DNA from: Caulobacter vibrioides OR37
Lineage (GTDB): Bacteria; Pseudomonadota; Alphaproteobacteria; Caulobacterales; Caulobacteraceae
NCBI RefSeq assembly: GCF_000372645.1
Contig: NZ_APMP01000004.1
Location: 151,982 to 215,981, forward strand
Direction: 5' to 3'
DNA length: 64,000 nt
Under the pieces are notes generated by a model that had not been told where the DNA came from, made no database searches, and saw nothing but the letters and a program-made list of their open reading frames with translations. A program made the translations under genes and the position numbers. This document shows positions 8,219-17,082 of the stretch, piece by piece. Each line of letters begins with the position of its first letter. Within the stretch, counting starts at the first letter, position 1.

Positions 8219-9295
8219 TCAGGACTTCGGCGGCGGCGCCGAAGACTCCCGCAAAACCAGATAGGGCGCGGTCGGAGCCGGATCGCGCGCGTCGCGCGTC
8301 TCCTTCCCGATCAGCTTTTCCGCGGCCAAGCGGCCCACCTCGCGCGTGGGGATGTGAATCGTGGTGAGCGGCGGCCAGACAGACTGGGCGATCTGGAAGT
8401 CGTCGAACCCGACGATGGTCACGTCCTCGGGCACGTTCAGACCGGCGCGGCGCGCGGCTTGCAAAGCCCCGGCGGCCATTTCGTCGTTGGCGCAGAAGAT
8501 GGCGGTCGGACGTGGCGTTCTCGCCAATAGCGCCTCGCCCGCGGCGACGCCCGACTCGAAGGTGTAGGCCCCCTGCGCCACGTAATCGGGATCCAGCGCC
8601 AGTCCGGCCTTCCTCAGCGCGTCCTCAAAGCCGCCCAGGCGCTCGTGCGAAGAGCGGAAGTTGGGGAGGCCGGTGACGAAGCCGATGCGGGTATGGCCCA
8701 GGTCGACGAGATGCCGCCCCATGACCTCGCCCCCCAGCCGGTCGCGGCCGACGATCATATGCTCGGGCTTGTCCAGCTCGACCGACGCGATGCGGATATA
8801 GGCACAGCCGATCTCGCTGAGCAGTCGAGCGACGCTCTCGTCCTCGGAAACCGACGGCGGCAGCACGACGCCAAACAGCTTCTGCCGCTCCACGAAGGCG
8901 CGGATATCGTTCAAGAAGGTGGGGCTGGCGCGATTGCAGGGGTGGACCACCAGCTCGAAACCGGAGCCGCGCAGCCCATCCAGCAGCCCAAGCTGCATGT
9001 TCACGACATACTGTGGGTTGGGATTGTCGTAGACCATGCCGATCAGGAACGAGCGACGGAAGGCCAAGCCCCGCGCCTGAGGATCGGGCGCGTAGCCCCA
9101 CTCGGCGATCACCGCTTCAATGCGCTCGCGGGTTTCATCGCGAACGAACGGAGACTGGTTGATGACCCGCGACACCGTCTTCTTCGAAACGCCCGCCAGT
9201 CGAGCGATGTCGTTGATCGTGGCGCGCTTGCGGCCGCCCTCGACGCCGAGTTCACTGTCTTCCGGATCCGAGGAAGGCGTCTTCGAAGAGTCCAC
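8219..9295 (-). CDS. LacI-family transcriptional repressor of the uronate genes
   Basis: 358 residues from a GTG start with GGAA just upstream. The reading frame stays open to an ATG at 9394, but that ATG lies inside the operator at 9389-9403 and would put 57 extra residues before the DNA-binding domain, so I chose 9295; 9352 (ATG) is an alternative. The HTH is TINDIARLAGVSKKTVSRVI, about residues 26-45, followed by a periplasmic-binding-protein-like effector domain to the end. Its placement between uxaC and uxaA and the paired operators indicate it controls both; the inducer is unknown, likely a uronate-pathway intermediate. Confidence 0.88.
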   Translation of the reverse strand: MDSSKTPSSDPEDSELGVEGGRKRATINDIARLAGVSKKTVSRVINQSPFVRDETRERIEAVIAEWGYAPDPQARGLAFRRSFLIGMVYDNPNPQYVVNMQLGLLDGLRGSGFELVVHPCNRASPTFLNDIRAFVERQKLFGVVLPPSVSEDESVARLLSEIGCAYIRIASVELDKPEHMIVGRDRLGGEVMGRHLVDLGHTRIGFVTGLPNFRSSHERLGGFEDALRKAGLALDPDYVAQGAYTFESGVAAGEALLARTPRPTAIFCANDEMAAGALQAARRAGLNVPEDVTIVGFDDFQIAQSVWPPLTTIHIPTREVGRLAAEKLIGKETRDARDPAPTAPYLVLRESSAPPPKS

Positions 9296-9376
9296 GGCGT
9301 TTCCAAGCAGCTCTGAGCGTTTTCTTTTGTCATACTCCAGCCCGGCGAGCATCGCCAACTGGAGCTGAAACTGGCC

Positions 9377-9404
9377 TTGCGAGAGCCGTGACACCGGTTA
9401 CCAT
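9377..9404 (+). promoter_or_regulatory. uxaA promoter overlapped by LacI-type operator
   Basis: TTGCGA (9377-9382), 16-base spacer, TACCAT (9399-9404), about 50 bases before uxaA. TGACACCGGTTACCA at 9389-9403 fills the end of the spacer and the -10. The sequence and its position relative to the -35 and -10 are the same as in the uxaC promoter, in the opposite orientation. Confidence 0.7.
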
Positions 9405-9455
9405 GCGTCACGCCCCGACAATTGGCGACACCAAACTCCGCGGCAACGAAGATCG

Positions 9456-10964
9456 ATGACACAAACCACGCTGACGCCTCGCGAATCGATTCATCCGGTG
9501 GACCCGCGTGACCACGTGGCGACCGCGCTGCGCGACCTGGCCGGCGGCGAGCGGATCGACCTGCCCCAACAGACGATCACCGTCGCCGTCGACATCCCCA
9601 AGGGCCACAAGATCGCTATCCGCACGGCCAAGGCCGGCGAGGACGTGCTGAAATATGGTTGGCCGATCGGCCGAGCCACGACCGACATCGCGGTCGGCGA
9701 CCACGTGCACGTTCACAATGTCGCCACTCGGCTCGAGGGCCTGGAAGGCTACGCGTTCGCCCCGTCGGCTCCGGAGCTTGAAGTCCGGTCCTCCGATCGC
9801 GTCTTCGCGGGTTATCGACGCAAGAATGGCCGGGTCGGCACGCGCAACGAGATCTGGGTGCTGTGCACCGTCGGCTGTGTCGCCAACACCGCCCGCCGCA
9901 TCGCCGAGAAGGCCAGCGCCCGCTTTGCGGGTCGCGTGGATGGCGTTCACGCCTTCCCTCATCCGTTCGGCTGTTCTCAGCTGGGCGACGACCTCGCTCA
10001 CACCCGAGCCCTGATCGCGGCCCTGGCCGCCCACCCCAACGCCGGCGGCGTGCTGATCCTGGGCCTGGGCTGCGAGAACAATCAGCTGAAGGCTTTGCTG
10101 GACAGCGCGCCGGAAATCGATCGCGATCGGCTCCGGAGCTTCACGACCCAGATGGTCGAGGATGAGCTGGAGGACGGCCTGGCCGCCATCGAGGCCCTGG
10201 TCGCGATCGCCGAACGGGACAGGCGCGAGCCGGTCCCGATCTCGGAACTCGTCGTGGGCCTCAAATGCGGCGGCTCGGACGGTTTCTCGGGCGTGACGGC
10301 CAATCCGCTCGTCGGCCGCGTCGCCGACAAGGTCGCCGAGGCGGGCGGGACCCCGGTGCTCACGGAGATCCCCGAGGTCTTCGGCGCGGAAAACGTTCTG
10401 CTGCGGAGAGCGGCCAGCCGCGATGTTTTCGACCGCGCCGTCGCGGTGATCGACGACTTCAAGCGCTACTTCATCGACAACGACCAGCCCATCTACGAGA
10501 ACCCCTCGCCGGGCAACATCGCGGGCGGCATCACCACGCTCGAGGAAAAGTCCCTGGGCGCGGTGCAGAAGGGCGGTCGCGCGCCGCTGGTCGAGGTGCT
10601 GCGCTACGGACAGCGCGTAGGCCCGCGCGGGCTGACCTTGCTGGAGGCGCCGGGCAACGACGCGGTCTCGTCGACGGCCCTGACCGCCGCCGGGGCGACG
10701 GTGATTCTATTCACCACCGGCCGCGGCACGCCGCTCGGCTTCCCGGCCCCGACGCTGAAGATCGCCTCCAACGCGGGCCTGGCCCAGCGAAAGCCGGGCT
10801 GGATCGATTTCGACGCCGGCCAGGTGCTTGAGGGGGTTCCGATGGACGACGCAGCCGGCCGGCTGATGGATCTGGTGATCGATACCGCCTCGGGTGCGCT
10901 GACCAAGGCCGAGCTGAACGGCGAGCGCGAGATCGCCATCTGGAAGTCCGGCGTCACCCTTTAA
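9456..10964 (+). CDS. uxaA: Altronate dehydratase
   Basis: 502 residues with the two-part UxaA layout: an N-terminal SAF domain (about 20-100, with GDHVHVHN) and a C-terminal catalytic region starting at GRVGTRNEIWVL, with FPHPFGCSQLG and LGLGCENNQ cysteines that may bind the iron cofactor. It dehydrates D-altronate to KDG. The promoter carries the LacI-type operator. The reductase that should supply altronate lies 80 bases downstream on the same strand. Confidence 0.95.
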   Translation: MTQTTLTPRESIHPVDPRDHVATALRDLAGGERIDLPQQTITVAVDIPKGHKIAIRTAKAGEDVLKYGWPIGRATTDIAVGDHVHVHNVATRLEGLEGYAFAPSAPELEVRSSDRVFAGYRRKNGRVGTRNEIWVLCTVGCVANTARRIAEKASARFAGRVDGVHAFPHPFGCSQLGDDLAHTRALIAALAAHPNAGGVLILGLGCENNQLKALLDSAPEIDRDRLRSFTTQMVEDELEDGLAAIEALVAIAERDRREPVPISELVVGLKCGGSDGFSGVTANPLVGRVADKVAEAGGTPVLTEIPEVFGAENVLLRRAASRDVFDRAVAVIDDFKRYFIDNDQPIYENPSPGNIAGGITTLEEKSLGAVQKGGRAPLVEVLRYGQRVGPRGLTLLEAPGNDAVSSTALTAAGATVILFTTGRGTPLGFPAPTLKIASNAGLAQRKPGWIDFDAGQVLEGVPMDDAAGRLMDLVIDTASGALTKAELNGEREIAIWKSGVTL

Positions 10965-11046
10965 CGGCCAAGCCGATTGCCACCTTGGACGGACTACAGC
11001 ATGTAGACGCCCACACCTTCCGCTACGAAACCCCAGGCGTGCTTCC

Positions 11047-12492
11047 TTGACCGCTTCAGAGACCTCCCCCGCCCTGCGTCTGAACGCGACCAGCTATCCC
11101 GCCGCGATCCCGGGGACCGCCCTTCCCGCCTACGACCGCGACAAGGTCGAGATCGGCGTCGTCCACTTTGGTCCTGGGGCGTTTCACCGCGCCCACCAGG
11201 CTTTCTATTTCGACCAGTTGCTGGCCAAGGATCCGCGCTGGGGCATCTGCGCCGTCTCGCTGAAGAGCCCTGGCGTGCGCGACGCGCTGCAGCCGCAGGA
11301 CGGGCTCTATGTCCTCGCCCAGCTGGACGCCGAGACCACTTTTCGCGTGATCGGATCGATCCGCGAGATGCTGGTCGCGCCCGAGGATCCGCCGTCGGTG
11401 TTCGCCCGGCTGGCCGCGCCGACCACCCGCATCGTCACCCTGACCGTGACCGAGAAGGGCTACACCCTGTCAGCTGAGGGTGGGCTGGACGAGACCCATC
11501 CTGACATCATCCATGACCTGGCCAATCCGCGCGAACCGCGCAGCGCTGTCGGCTATGTGGTCGAGGGCCTGCGCCGCCGTTTCAGCGCGGGCCTGGCGCC
11601 CTACGCCGTCGTCGCCTGCGACAACCTCGCCGACAACGGCTGGCGCCTCAAGGCCGCCGTGGTGGCCTTCGCGGCCAAGATCGACGCCGAGCTCGCCGTC
11701 TGGATCGAGCGAGAAGCGCGCTTCCCTCGCACCATGGTCGACAGCATCACGCCCGCCACCGACGACGCGCTGCGAGCGCGCGTCCAGGCCGCGACGGGCC
11801 TGGAGGACGCCTGGCCCATCCAGCGCGAGGCCTTTACCCAGTGGGTCGTGGAGGACGTGCTGCCGGGCGATGCGCCGGACCTGGCCAGCGTCGGCGTCAT
11901 CCTGACCGACGATGTACGGGGCTTCGAGCGCGCCAAGCTGCGTCTGCTGAACGGCGTTCACTCCACCCTGGCCTATGCCGGCATCCTGCGCGGCCACGAG
12001 ACGGTGTTCGAGGCGATCAGCGATCCGGTGCTGGAAGCCCTGGCGCGCGACCTGATGGTCAAGGACATCATCCCGACCCTGACCGCGCCGAGGGGCCTCG
12101 ACCTGGTCCAGTACGCCGAGGCCATCCTGGCCCGCTTCCGCAACCCCGAAATCCGTCACCTCCTGTCGCAGATCGCCTGGGACGGTTCGCAGAAATTGCC
12201 CTTCCGCATCCTGGGCACCCTGACCGAGACCTTGGAAGCTGGCCGCTCCATCGAGCGCCTGGCCCTGCCCCTGGCGGCCTGGATGCGGTTCGTGGCCCTG
12301 CGCGCCAAGACCGGCGAGGCCATCACCGATCCGCTGCATGACGCGCTGTCGGAGATCGGCAGCGGCGCGACGGGGGATGCTCATACCGACGTCGCCGCCT
12401 TCCTGGCGCTGGACAGCGTGTTCCCACCGGCACTGGCCCGCGATCCGACATTCGTGGAAGCGGTCGAAAAAGCCTACGTGGAGCTCGCTTGA
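11047..12492 (+). CDS. Mannitol dehydrogenase-family reductase (fructuronate/tagaturonate reductase)
   Basis: 481 residues starting at TTG, as no ATG or GTG fits before the conserved N-terminal Rossmann motif VVHFGPGAFHRAHQAF. The C-terminal signature KLRLLNGVHSTLAYAG contains the Lys, Asn and His of the polyol-dehydrogenase active site. By context it reduces tagaturonate to altronate (UxaB role) or fructuronate to mannonate (UxuB role). Sequence resemblance is to the UxuB/mannitol branch, while the neighbouring dehydratase is UxaA, so I leave the symbol blank. No mannonate dehydratase is in the window. Confidence 0.87.
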   Translation: MTASETSPALRLNATSYPAAIPGTALPAYDRDKVEIGVVHFGPGAFHRAHQAFYFDQLLAKDPRWGICAVSLKSPGVRDALQPQDGLYVLAQLDAETTFRVIGSIREMLVAPEDPPSVFARLAAPTTRIVTLTVTEKGYTLSAEGGLDETHPDIIHDLANPREPRSAVGYVVEGLRRRFSAGLAPYAVVACDNLADNGWRLKAAVVAFAAKIDAELAVWIEREARFPRTMVDSITPATDDALRARVQAATGLEDAWPIQREAFTQWVVEDVLPGDAPDLASVGVILTDDVRGFERAKLRLLNGVHSTLAYAGILRGHETVFEAISDPVLEALARDLMVKDIIPTLTAPRGLDLVQYAEAILARFRNPEIRHLLSQIAWDGSQKLPFRILGTLTETLEAGRSIERLALPLAAWMRFVALRAKTGEAITDPLHDALSEIGSGATGDAHTDVAAFLALDSVFPPALARDPTFVEAVEKAYVELA

Positions 12493-12508
12493 AGCGCGCA
12501 AGGGCGCG

Positions 12509-13069
12509 CTACCGCGTGACCCCTTTGGCGGTCAGCACCGGCACGACGGTGCTGACCAGGATCCTCAAGTCGAACAGGAACGAGCGGCGCCGCAGATACT
12601 CGGCGTCCAGCGCGACCTTATCCGGGATGGCCAGCTCGTCGCGGCCATTGATCTGCGCCCAGCCGGTGACGCCCGGCCGCAGCGCATCGACGCCGGCGGC
12701 CTGGCGCGCGGCGATGAGATCGTCCTGATTGAATAGAGCCGGGCGCGGCCCGACCAGGCTCATGTGGCCGATCAGCACGCTCCACAGCTGGGGCAGCTCG
12801 TCGAGGCTGAGCTTGCGCATGAGCGGTCCGATAGGCGTCAGCCAGCGGTCCGGATCGGCCAGCAAATGCGTGGCGACCTCGGGCGTGTCGATCCGCATGG
12901 TGCGGAACTTGGGCATTGGAAACAGCGCGGAGCCACGCCCCACCCTCTGCGACCAGTAAAGGCCAGGTCCTGGCGAGGTGAGGCGCACCAGCAGCCACAG
13001 CACGGCCAGCGGAACAGCCAGCACGACCAAGCCGACGGCCGCCGCTAGAAAGTCGAAAGCGCGCTTCAC
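12509..13069 (-). CDS. Polyprenyl-phosphate sugar-1-phosphate transferase
   Basis: 186-residue bacterial sugar transferase (WcaJ/PssY type, catalytic part only): an N-terminal hydrophobic hairpin (about 5-27), then KFRTM, the KLSLDELPQLW segment with its conserved Asp-Glu, MSLVGPRPAL and RPGVTGWAQINGRD. It transfers a sugar phosphate to undecaprenyl phosphate at the inner membrane, starting synthesis of an exported glycan. It starts 15 bases after the tipN stop on the same strand, so it is likely co-transcribed with tipN. Which glycan it serves cannot be told. Confidence 0.9.
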   Translation of the reverse strand: MKRAFDFLAAAVGLVVLAVPLAVLWLLVRLTSPGPGLYWSQRVGRGSALFPMPKFRTMRIDTPEVATHLLADPDRWLTPIGPLMRKLSLDELPQLWSVLIGHMSLVGPRPALFNQDDLIAARQAAGVDALRPGVTGWAQINGRDELAIPDKVALDAEYLRRRSFLFDLRILVSTVVPVLTAKGVTR

Positions 13070-13084
13070 GGGGCCTCTTCGGCG

Positions 13085-15757
13085 CTAGCCTAGATCGCCG
13101 CTGGCCGCGTCGAGCAACAGATAGGCCCGGCCCGCTTCCGAAGACAGCAACGCCGCCAGGAGGAAACCCTCGCGGTCCTGGCCGGCGGCCTCCTCGATCA
13201 TCGACGCGTAGCGCTTCAGGAACCGTTCGGTGTTGCTCTTCAGCGGAGCGTCCGAGAACAGGCGGCGGACGAGGCGGCGGATGGCGGCGGGGGCAAGGCG
13301 CTTGACGACCTCGCGAGCGCCGACGGCGTCGCGCGTCTGCAAGGCCGCGGCGATCTCGTCGATGCGACCGCGCGGCAGCAGCGCGTGCGGGTCGATGCCC
13401 ATGGCCGAGATCTCGGCCGCCAGCTTCTCGCCCAGAGCAGCGTCGCCGGGCGTGCTGCTTTCGATGCCCGACAGAAGGTTGCGCCAGCTCCAGCCGCCCT
13501 GGCCGTCCGGCTCGGGCGCGGGCTGACCGCGCTGGCCGCTGGCCTGCTCGAAGACCGAACGGAACTCCTCGTCGGTGGCGGTCGGGGTCAGGCGCAGGCG
13601 GCGACGGTCGGCCGGCGGCGGCTCGTCCTCATCATCGAACTGGGCCAGGGGCAGATTCTGCGGCGGCGGAGGCGGCGCCGTCGGGCGCGACCGCGCGGGC
13701 GGGGCGGTCGCCGGGGTCGCGCGGGCGCTGACCGTCGAAACGCCAGCGGCGGTGACCGCGCCGGCGGCTTCGCTGAGCATCTCGTAGTTGCGGCGCACGC
13801 GTTCCTGAAAGGCCTGATCGATCGCCGCGGTTTCCTCGGCCGTGCGGCGAACAGTGTTCATCAGCTGCTCGACGCCCTGCTCGATCGAGATCCGGACCTC
13901 GGCGGCCTTGCGCAGAGCCTCGGCCGGCAGATCCGCGGTGCGCTTGCCGATCTCGGCCAGCATGGCCTCGAGCTCGTCCAGCGTCCCGCGCGCGGCGTTG
14001 ACCGACTCCTGCAGCTTCTGCGACGTGCGCGCCCCGGCCTGCTCGACCATCTGAGCCGAGTGCTCGATGATGTCGCGAGCCTCTTCCATGCGAGCTTCGA
14101 ACACCGCGTCCGCCTTCTGACCAGCGGCGAAGGCGATTTCGTTCAGTTGGTCCACGCGACCGCGCGCGGCTTCGACGCGGGCCTCGACGCCCGCGCCGGC
14201 TTCCAAAGCGGCCTGGGCCATGGCCTCCATGGCGGCCTTCAGCTCTTCCTCGAGCAACGTGCGTTGGTTCTCGGCCACGTCGCCGATGGTTTCGAGCGTC
14301 TTCTTGACCTCTTCGGCCAGGCCCTCGCGCTGGGCGCGCGCGCCCTCGACCATCTCGCGGAACTGGTCGGCGGCCGCCCCGATCAGGCCGCGCAGGATCT
14401 CGGCGCCCATGGCGGCGGTGTCGGACAGCTCGGTGGCGCCCACCCGCGTGTAGGCGACGAACTCGGTGAGCTGCGCGGTGCGGGTCTCGGCCTCGGCGGC
14501 GAAGTCTTCCTGTTCCGAGCGCAGGGCTTGGCTGGCCTCGACCAGGGCGGCCCGCTGGGCGGCGAGGCTCTTCTCGACGGAGACGATCTGGTCGCCGACG
14601 CCATGGCCGGCGGTCTCCAGCCGAGCGATCTGGCGGGCTAGGTCCTCGGCCCCGACGCGGGCGGCGTCGGACGCCTCGGCGGCGGCGGCGGCGAGGTCGG
14701 CGGCGCGGGCGGCCAGGGCGGCCTCGGCTTCGCGAAGCTGGGTCTCGGCGAGGTCGGAGGCCTCGGCCACCATGCGGGCCTGGCTTCCGATCGCGTCGAC
14801 CACCGCGGTGGAACGAGCGTCCAGCGACTGGGACAGGGTCTCCATGGCCGAGCGCTCGTGGCCCAGGCCTTGGGCCAACTGGTTGGCCATCTTCACGGAC
14901 TCGTTGGCCGCCTCGGCCAAGCGAGCGGTTTCCTCGGCCAGGGCCTGGCGCAGCGAGACGATATGCTCGCGGGCGCGCTGGGCGGCGGCGGCGGCCTCGT
15001 CGACCCCGGCGCGCATGGCGTCGACCGCGCTGGACGCGCCCACGGCGGCCAGGGCCGCCGGCGTGACGATCCGATCGGTAAGGGTCCGCGTGCGGCGCAA
15101 CTCGTCGGCGATGCCGGTGGCCTGGCGCAGCATGTAGGCGGCCAGCAGGGTCATCAGCGCCGGGCCAACGGCCATGCCGACAAGCACGGCGACCGCGAAG
15201 CTCTTGACCTTCAGCGCCGCCACGTCGCCCGCATAGCCCAGGGCGAAAAAGATCGGCCACACCGCCCACAGTGTCGCGATCGCCGAGGCGATGGTCCAGA
15301 AGAGGACGCCCGACATGCGGCGGGGCTGGTCCTCGCTCGTCAGCGAAACCGGCGGCGGTTCGATCGGGCCGCGCAGGTCGAGGGCGGCTTCCCGCGCTTG
15401 GGTCTTGGCGGGCGCGGCGCGCTCGGGTTCGACGATCGGCGCGGGCGGCTGAACGCCCGCGGCCAAGGGCGTCGGCGGCGGCCCTTCGGGCTCCGCGAAC
15501 CGGGCGACGGAGTCGGGCGCGGCCTCGCGCCGACGGCGCGAACGGACGGCCCCCGGCGACGGCATGGCCAGATCGTCTTGCAAGGCGCCGCCCAGGCTCA
15601 AGGGTTCCGAGACCGTCGTATCGGGCTCGGGCTCGGAAAACAGGGGCGTCTCGAGATGTTCAGGCGTGGCGCGGTCGTCCACCGTCCTGGTCTGTTCGGG
15701 AGAACGGTCCGTTGGCGTCGCGGAAAAATCGAGCGGTTGGCGCTTCTTAGGCTTCAT
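13085..15757 (-). CDS. tipN: Polarity factor TipN
   Basis: 890 residues with the architecture known for Caulobacter TipN (888 aa, CC1485 from memory): a Pro/acid-rich N-terminal region to about 145, two membrane segments at about 151-175 and 186-210, a very long Ala/Glu/Arg coiled coil from about 215 to 690, a proline-rich linker (PPARSRPTAPPPPP) and a compact C-terminal domain of about 150 residues. TipN marks the new pole after division, orients flagellum placement and aids ParA-dependent segregation. The identification rests on layout, length and remembered resemblance rather than an alignment. Confidence 0.85.
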   Translation of the reverse strand: MKPKKRQPLDFSATPTDRSPEQTRTVDDRATPEHLETPLFSEPEPDTTVSEPLSLGGALQDDLAMPSPGAVRSRRRREAAPDSVARFAEPEGPPPTPLAAGVQPPAPIVEPERAAPAKTQAREAALDLRGPIEPPPVSLTSEDQPRRMSGVLFWTIASAIATLWAVWPIFFALGYAGDVAALKVKSFAVAVLVGMAVGPALMTLLAAYMLRQATGIADELRRTRTLTDRIVTPAALAAVGASSAVDAMRAGVDEAAAAAQRAREHIVSLRQALAEETARLAEAANESVKMANQLAQGLGHERSAMETLSQSLDARSTAVVDAIGSQARMVAEASDLAETQLREAEAALAARAADLAAAAAEASDAARVGAEDLARQIARLETAGHGVGDQIVSVEKSLAAQRAALVEASQALRSEQEDFAAEAETRTAQLTEFVAYTRVGATELSDTAAMGAEILRGLIGAAADQFREMVEGARAQREGLAEEVKKTLETIGDVAENQRTLLEEELKAAMEAMAQAALEAGAGVEARVEAARGRVDQLNEIAFAAGQKADAVFEARMEEARDIIEHSAQMVEQAGARTSQKLQESVNAARGTLDELEAMLAEIGKRTADLPAEALRKAAEVRISIEQGVEQLMNTVRRTAEETAAIDQAFQERVRRNYEMLSEAAGAVTAAGVSTVSARATPATAPPARSRPTAPPPPPQNLPLAQFDDEDEPPPADRRRLRLTPTATDEEFRSVFEQASGQRGQPAPEPDGQGGWSWRNLLSGIESSTPGDAALGEKLAAEISAMGIDPHALLPRGRIDEIAAALQTRDAVGAREVVKRLAPAAIRRLVRRLFSDAPLKSNTERFLKRYASMIEEAAGQDREGFLLAALLSSEAGRAYLLLDAASGDLG

Positions 15758-16149
15758 ACACAGCCGGGGTCCCAGAACGATGGCGAGGGGGCGCAGAGAC
15801 AGCCTTCGCGCGCCGGACCCCTCCTTCGCGTGTCACATGAACCTACCGACGAAAAGCCTTTGCGAAAAGCGACTTTGGTCGTGTTGTCAGGGGTTGCGGC
15901 GTCTGGGCGCGGCTTTCGGAGGGCGGATCGCTTTAAAACCCCTCTCCATCCACGAACAATGGCGGCGGGCGTCAAGCCAACTGACAGCGCCCCTAGAAAT
16001 CCCACGTTGTCCTTAGCGACGCCTGGGCCTTAGGTCGCGCCCTAGAATCGACGCCTCTCTCGACAAGTGGGGCTAATAAATTCCCTTTGCGGACCTTCGC
16101 CTTGGCCCTTACCCAATTCGCACCCGCCGCGCTTTCGCCGGACCCGAAG
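15758..16149. other. Divergent intergenic region tipN / cysD
   Basis: About 390 bases between divergent starts, so it should hold both promoters. I see no convincing -35/-10 pair and no riboswitch. A single GANTC site (GAATC, 16045-16049) lies about 100 bases before cysD. Several CCTTAG/CCCTAG-like words recur between 15995 and 16045 without clear symmetry. Confidence 0.4.
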
Positions 16150-17082
16150 ATGCCCGATCTCACGACGGCCGCGCTCTCGCCGGCGCGCCTGACCCATCTC
16201 CAGCGCCTGGAGGCCGAGAGCATCCACATCCTGCGCGAGGTGGCGGCCGAATGCGAGCGCCCGGTCATGCTGTACTCGATCGGCAAGGACAGCGCGGTGA
16301 TGCTGCATCTGGCGGCCAAGGCCTTCTATCCTGGCAAGCCGCCCTTCCCCCTCCTCCATGTCGATACGACCTGGAAGTTCCGGGACATGTACGCCCTACG
16401 TGACCGGGTCTCGTCGGAGTTCGGCTTCGACCTCCTGGTGCACAAGAACCCCGACGCCGAGGCGCGCGGGATCAATCCGTTCGACCACGGCAGCGCCCTG
16501 CACACCGATCTCTGGAAGACCGAGGGCCTAAAGCAGGCCCTATCGAAATACGGCTTCGACGCGGCCTTCGGCGGCGCCCGCCGCGACGAGGAGAAGAGCC
16601 GGGCCAAGGAGCGGGTGTTCTCGTTCCGCACCGCCGAGCATCGCTGGGACCCGAAGAGCCAGCGCCCGGAGCTCTGGAACCTCTACAACACCCGCAAGCA
16701 CCCGGGGGAAAGCCTGCGGGTCTTCCCGATCTCCAATTGGACCGAACTGGACGTCTGGCAGTACATCCACCTGGAGAACATCCCGATCGTGCCGCTGTAT
16801 TTCGCGGCCGAGCGGCCGGTGGTCGAGCGCGACGGCGCGCTGATCATGGTCGACGACGCGCGCTTCCGCCTGCGGGACGGCGAAGTCCCCCAGATGAAGA
16901 GCGTCCGTTTCCGCACCCTGGGCTGCTATCCGCTGACCGGCGCCGTCGAGAGCACGGCCGCGACCCTGCCCCAGGTCATCCAGGAAATGCTGCTGACCAC
17001 GACGTCGGAGCGCCAAGGCCGGGTCATCGACCACGACCAGTCCGCCTCGATGGAGAAGAAGAAGCAGGAGGGCTATTTCTGA
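16150..17082 (+). CDS. cysD: Sulfate adenylyltransferase subunit 2 (ATP sulfurylase, small)
   Basis: 310 residues from ATG 16150, close to the family's usual ~302; the frame is open to a TTG at 16087 that would add 21 residues. The PP-loop SIGKDSAVM is at 43-51, and [20 protein letters not shown] follows in the middle. With CysN it makes adenosine phosphosulfate from ATP and sulfate. The TGA overlaps the next gene's ATG by one base (TGATG), implying translational coupling with cysNC. Confidence 0.95.
   Translation: MPDLTTAALSPARLTHLQRLEAESIHILREVAAECERPVMLYSIGKDSAVMLHLAAKAFYPGKPPFPLLHVDTTWKFRDMYALRDRVSSEFGFDLLVHKNPDAEARGINPFDHGSALHTDLWKTEGLKQALSKYGFDAAFGGARRDEEKSRAKERVFSFRTAEHRWDPKSQRPELWNLYNTRKHPGESLRVFPISNWTELDVWQYIHLENIPIVPLYFAAERPVVERDGALIMVDDARFRLRDGEVPQMKSVRFRTLGCYPLTGAVESTAATLPQVIQEMLLTTTSERQGRVIDHDQSASMEKKKQEGYF

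Noticed and set aside
13632..15269. A 545-codon minus-strand frame overlapping tipN
   Set aside because: It is an alternative frame of the same strand, Arg/Gly-rich, and the tipN frame has the correct coiled-coil and membrane pattern.
15758..16149. Possible SAM or sulfur-related riboswitch before cysD
   Set aside because: No SAM-I, SAM-II or SAH-type conserved core is visible in the interval.
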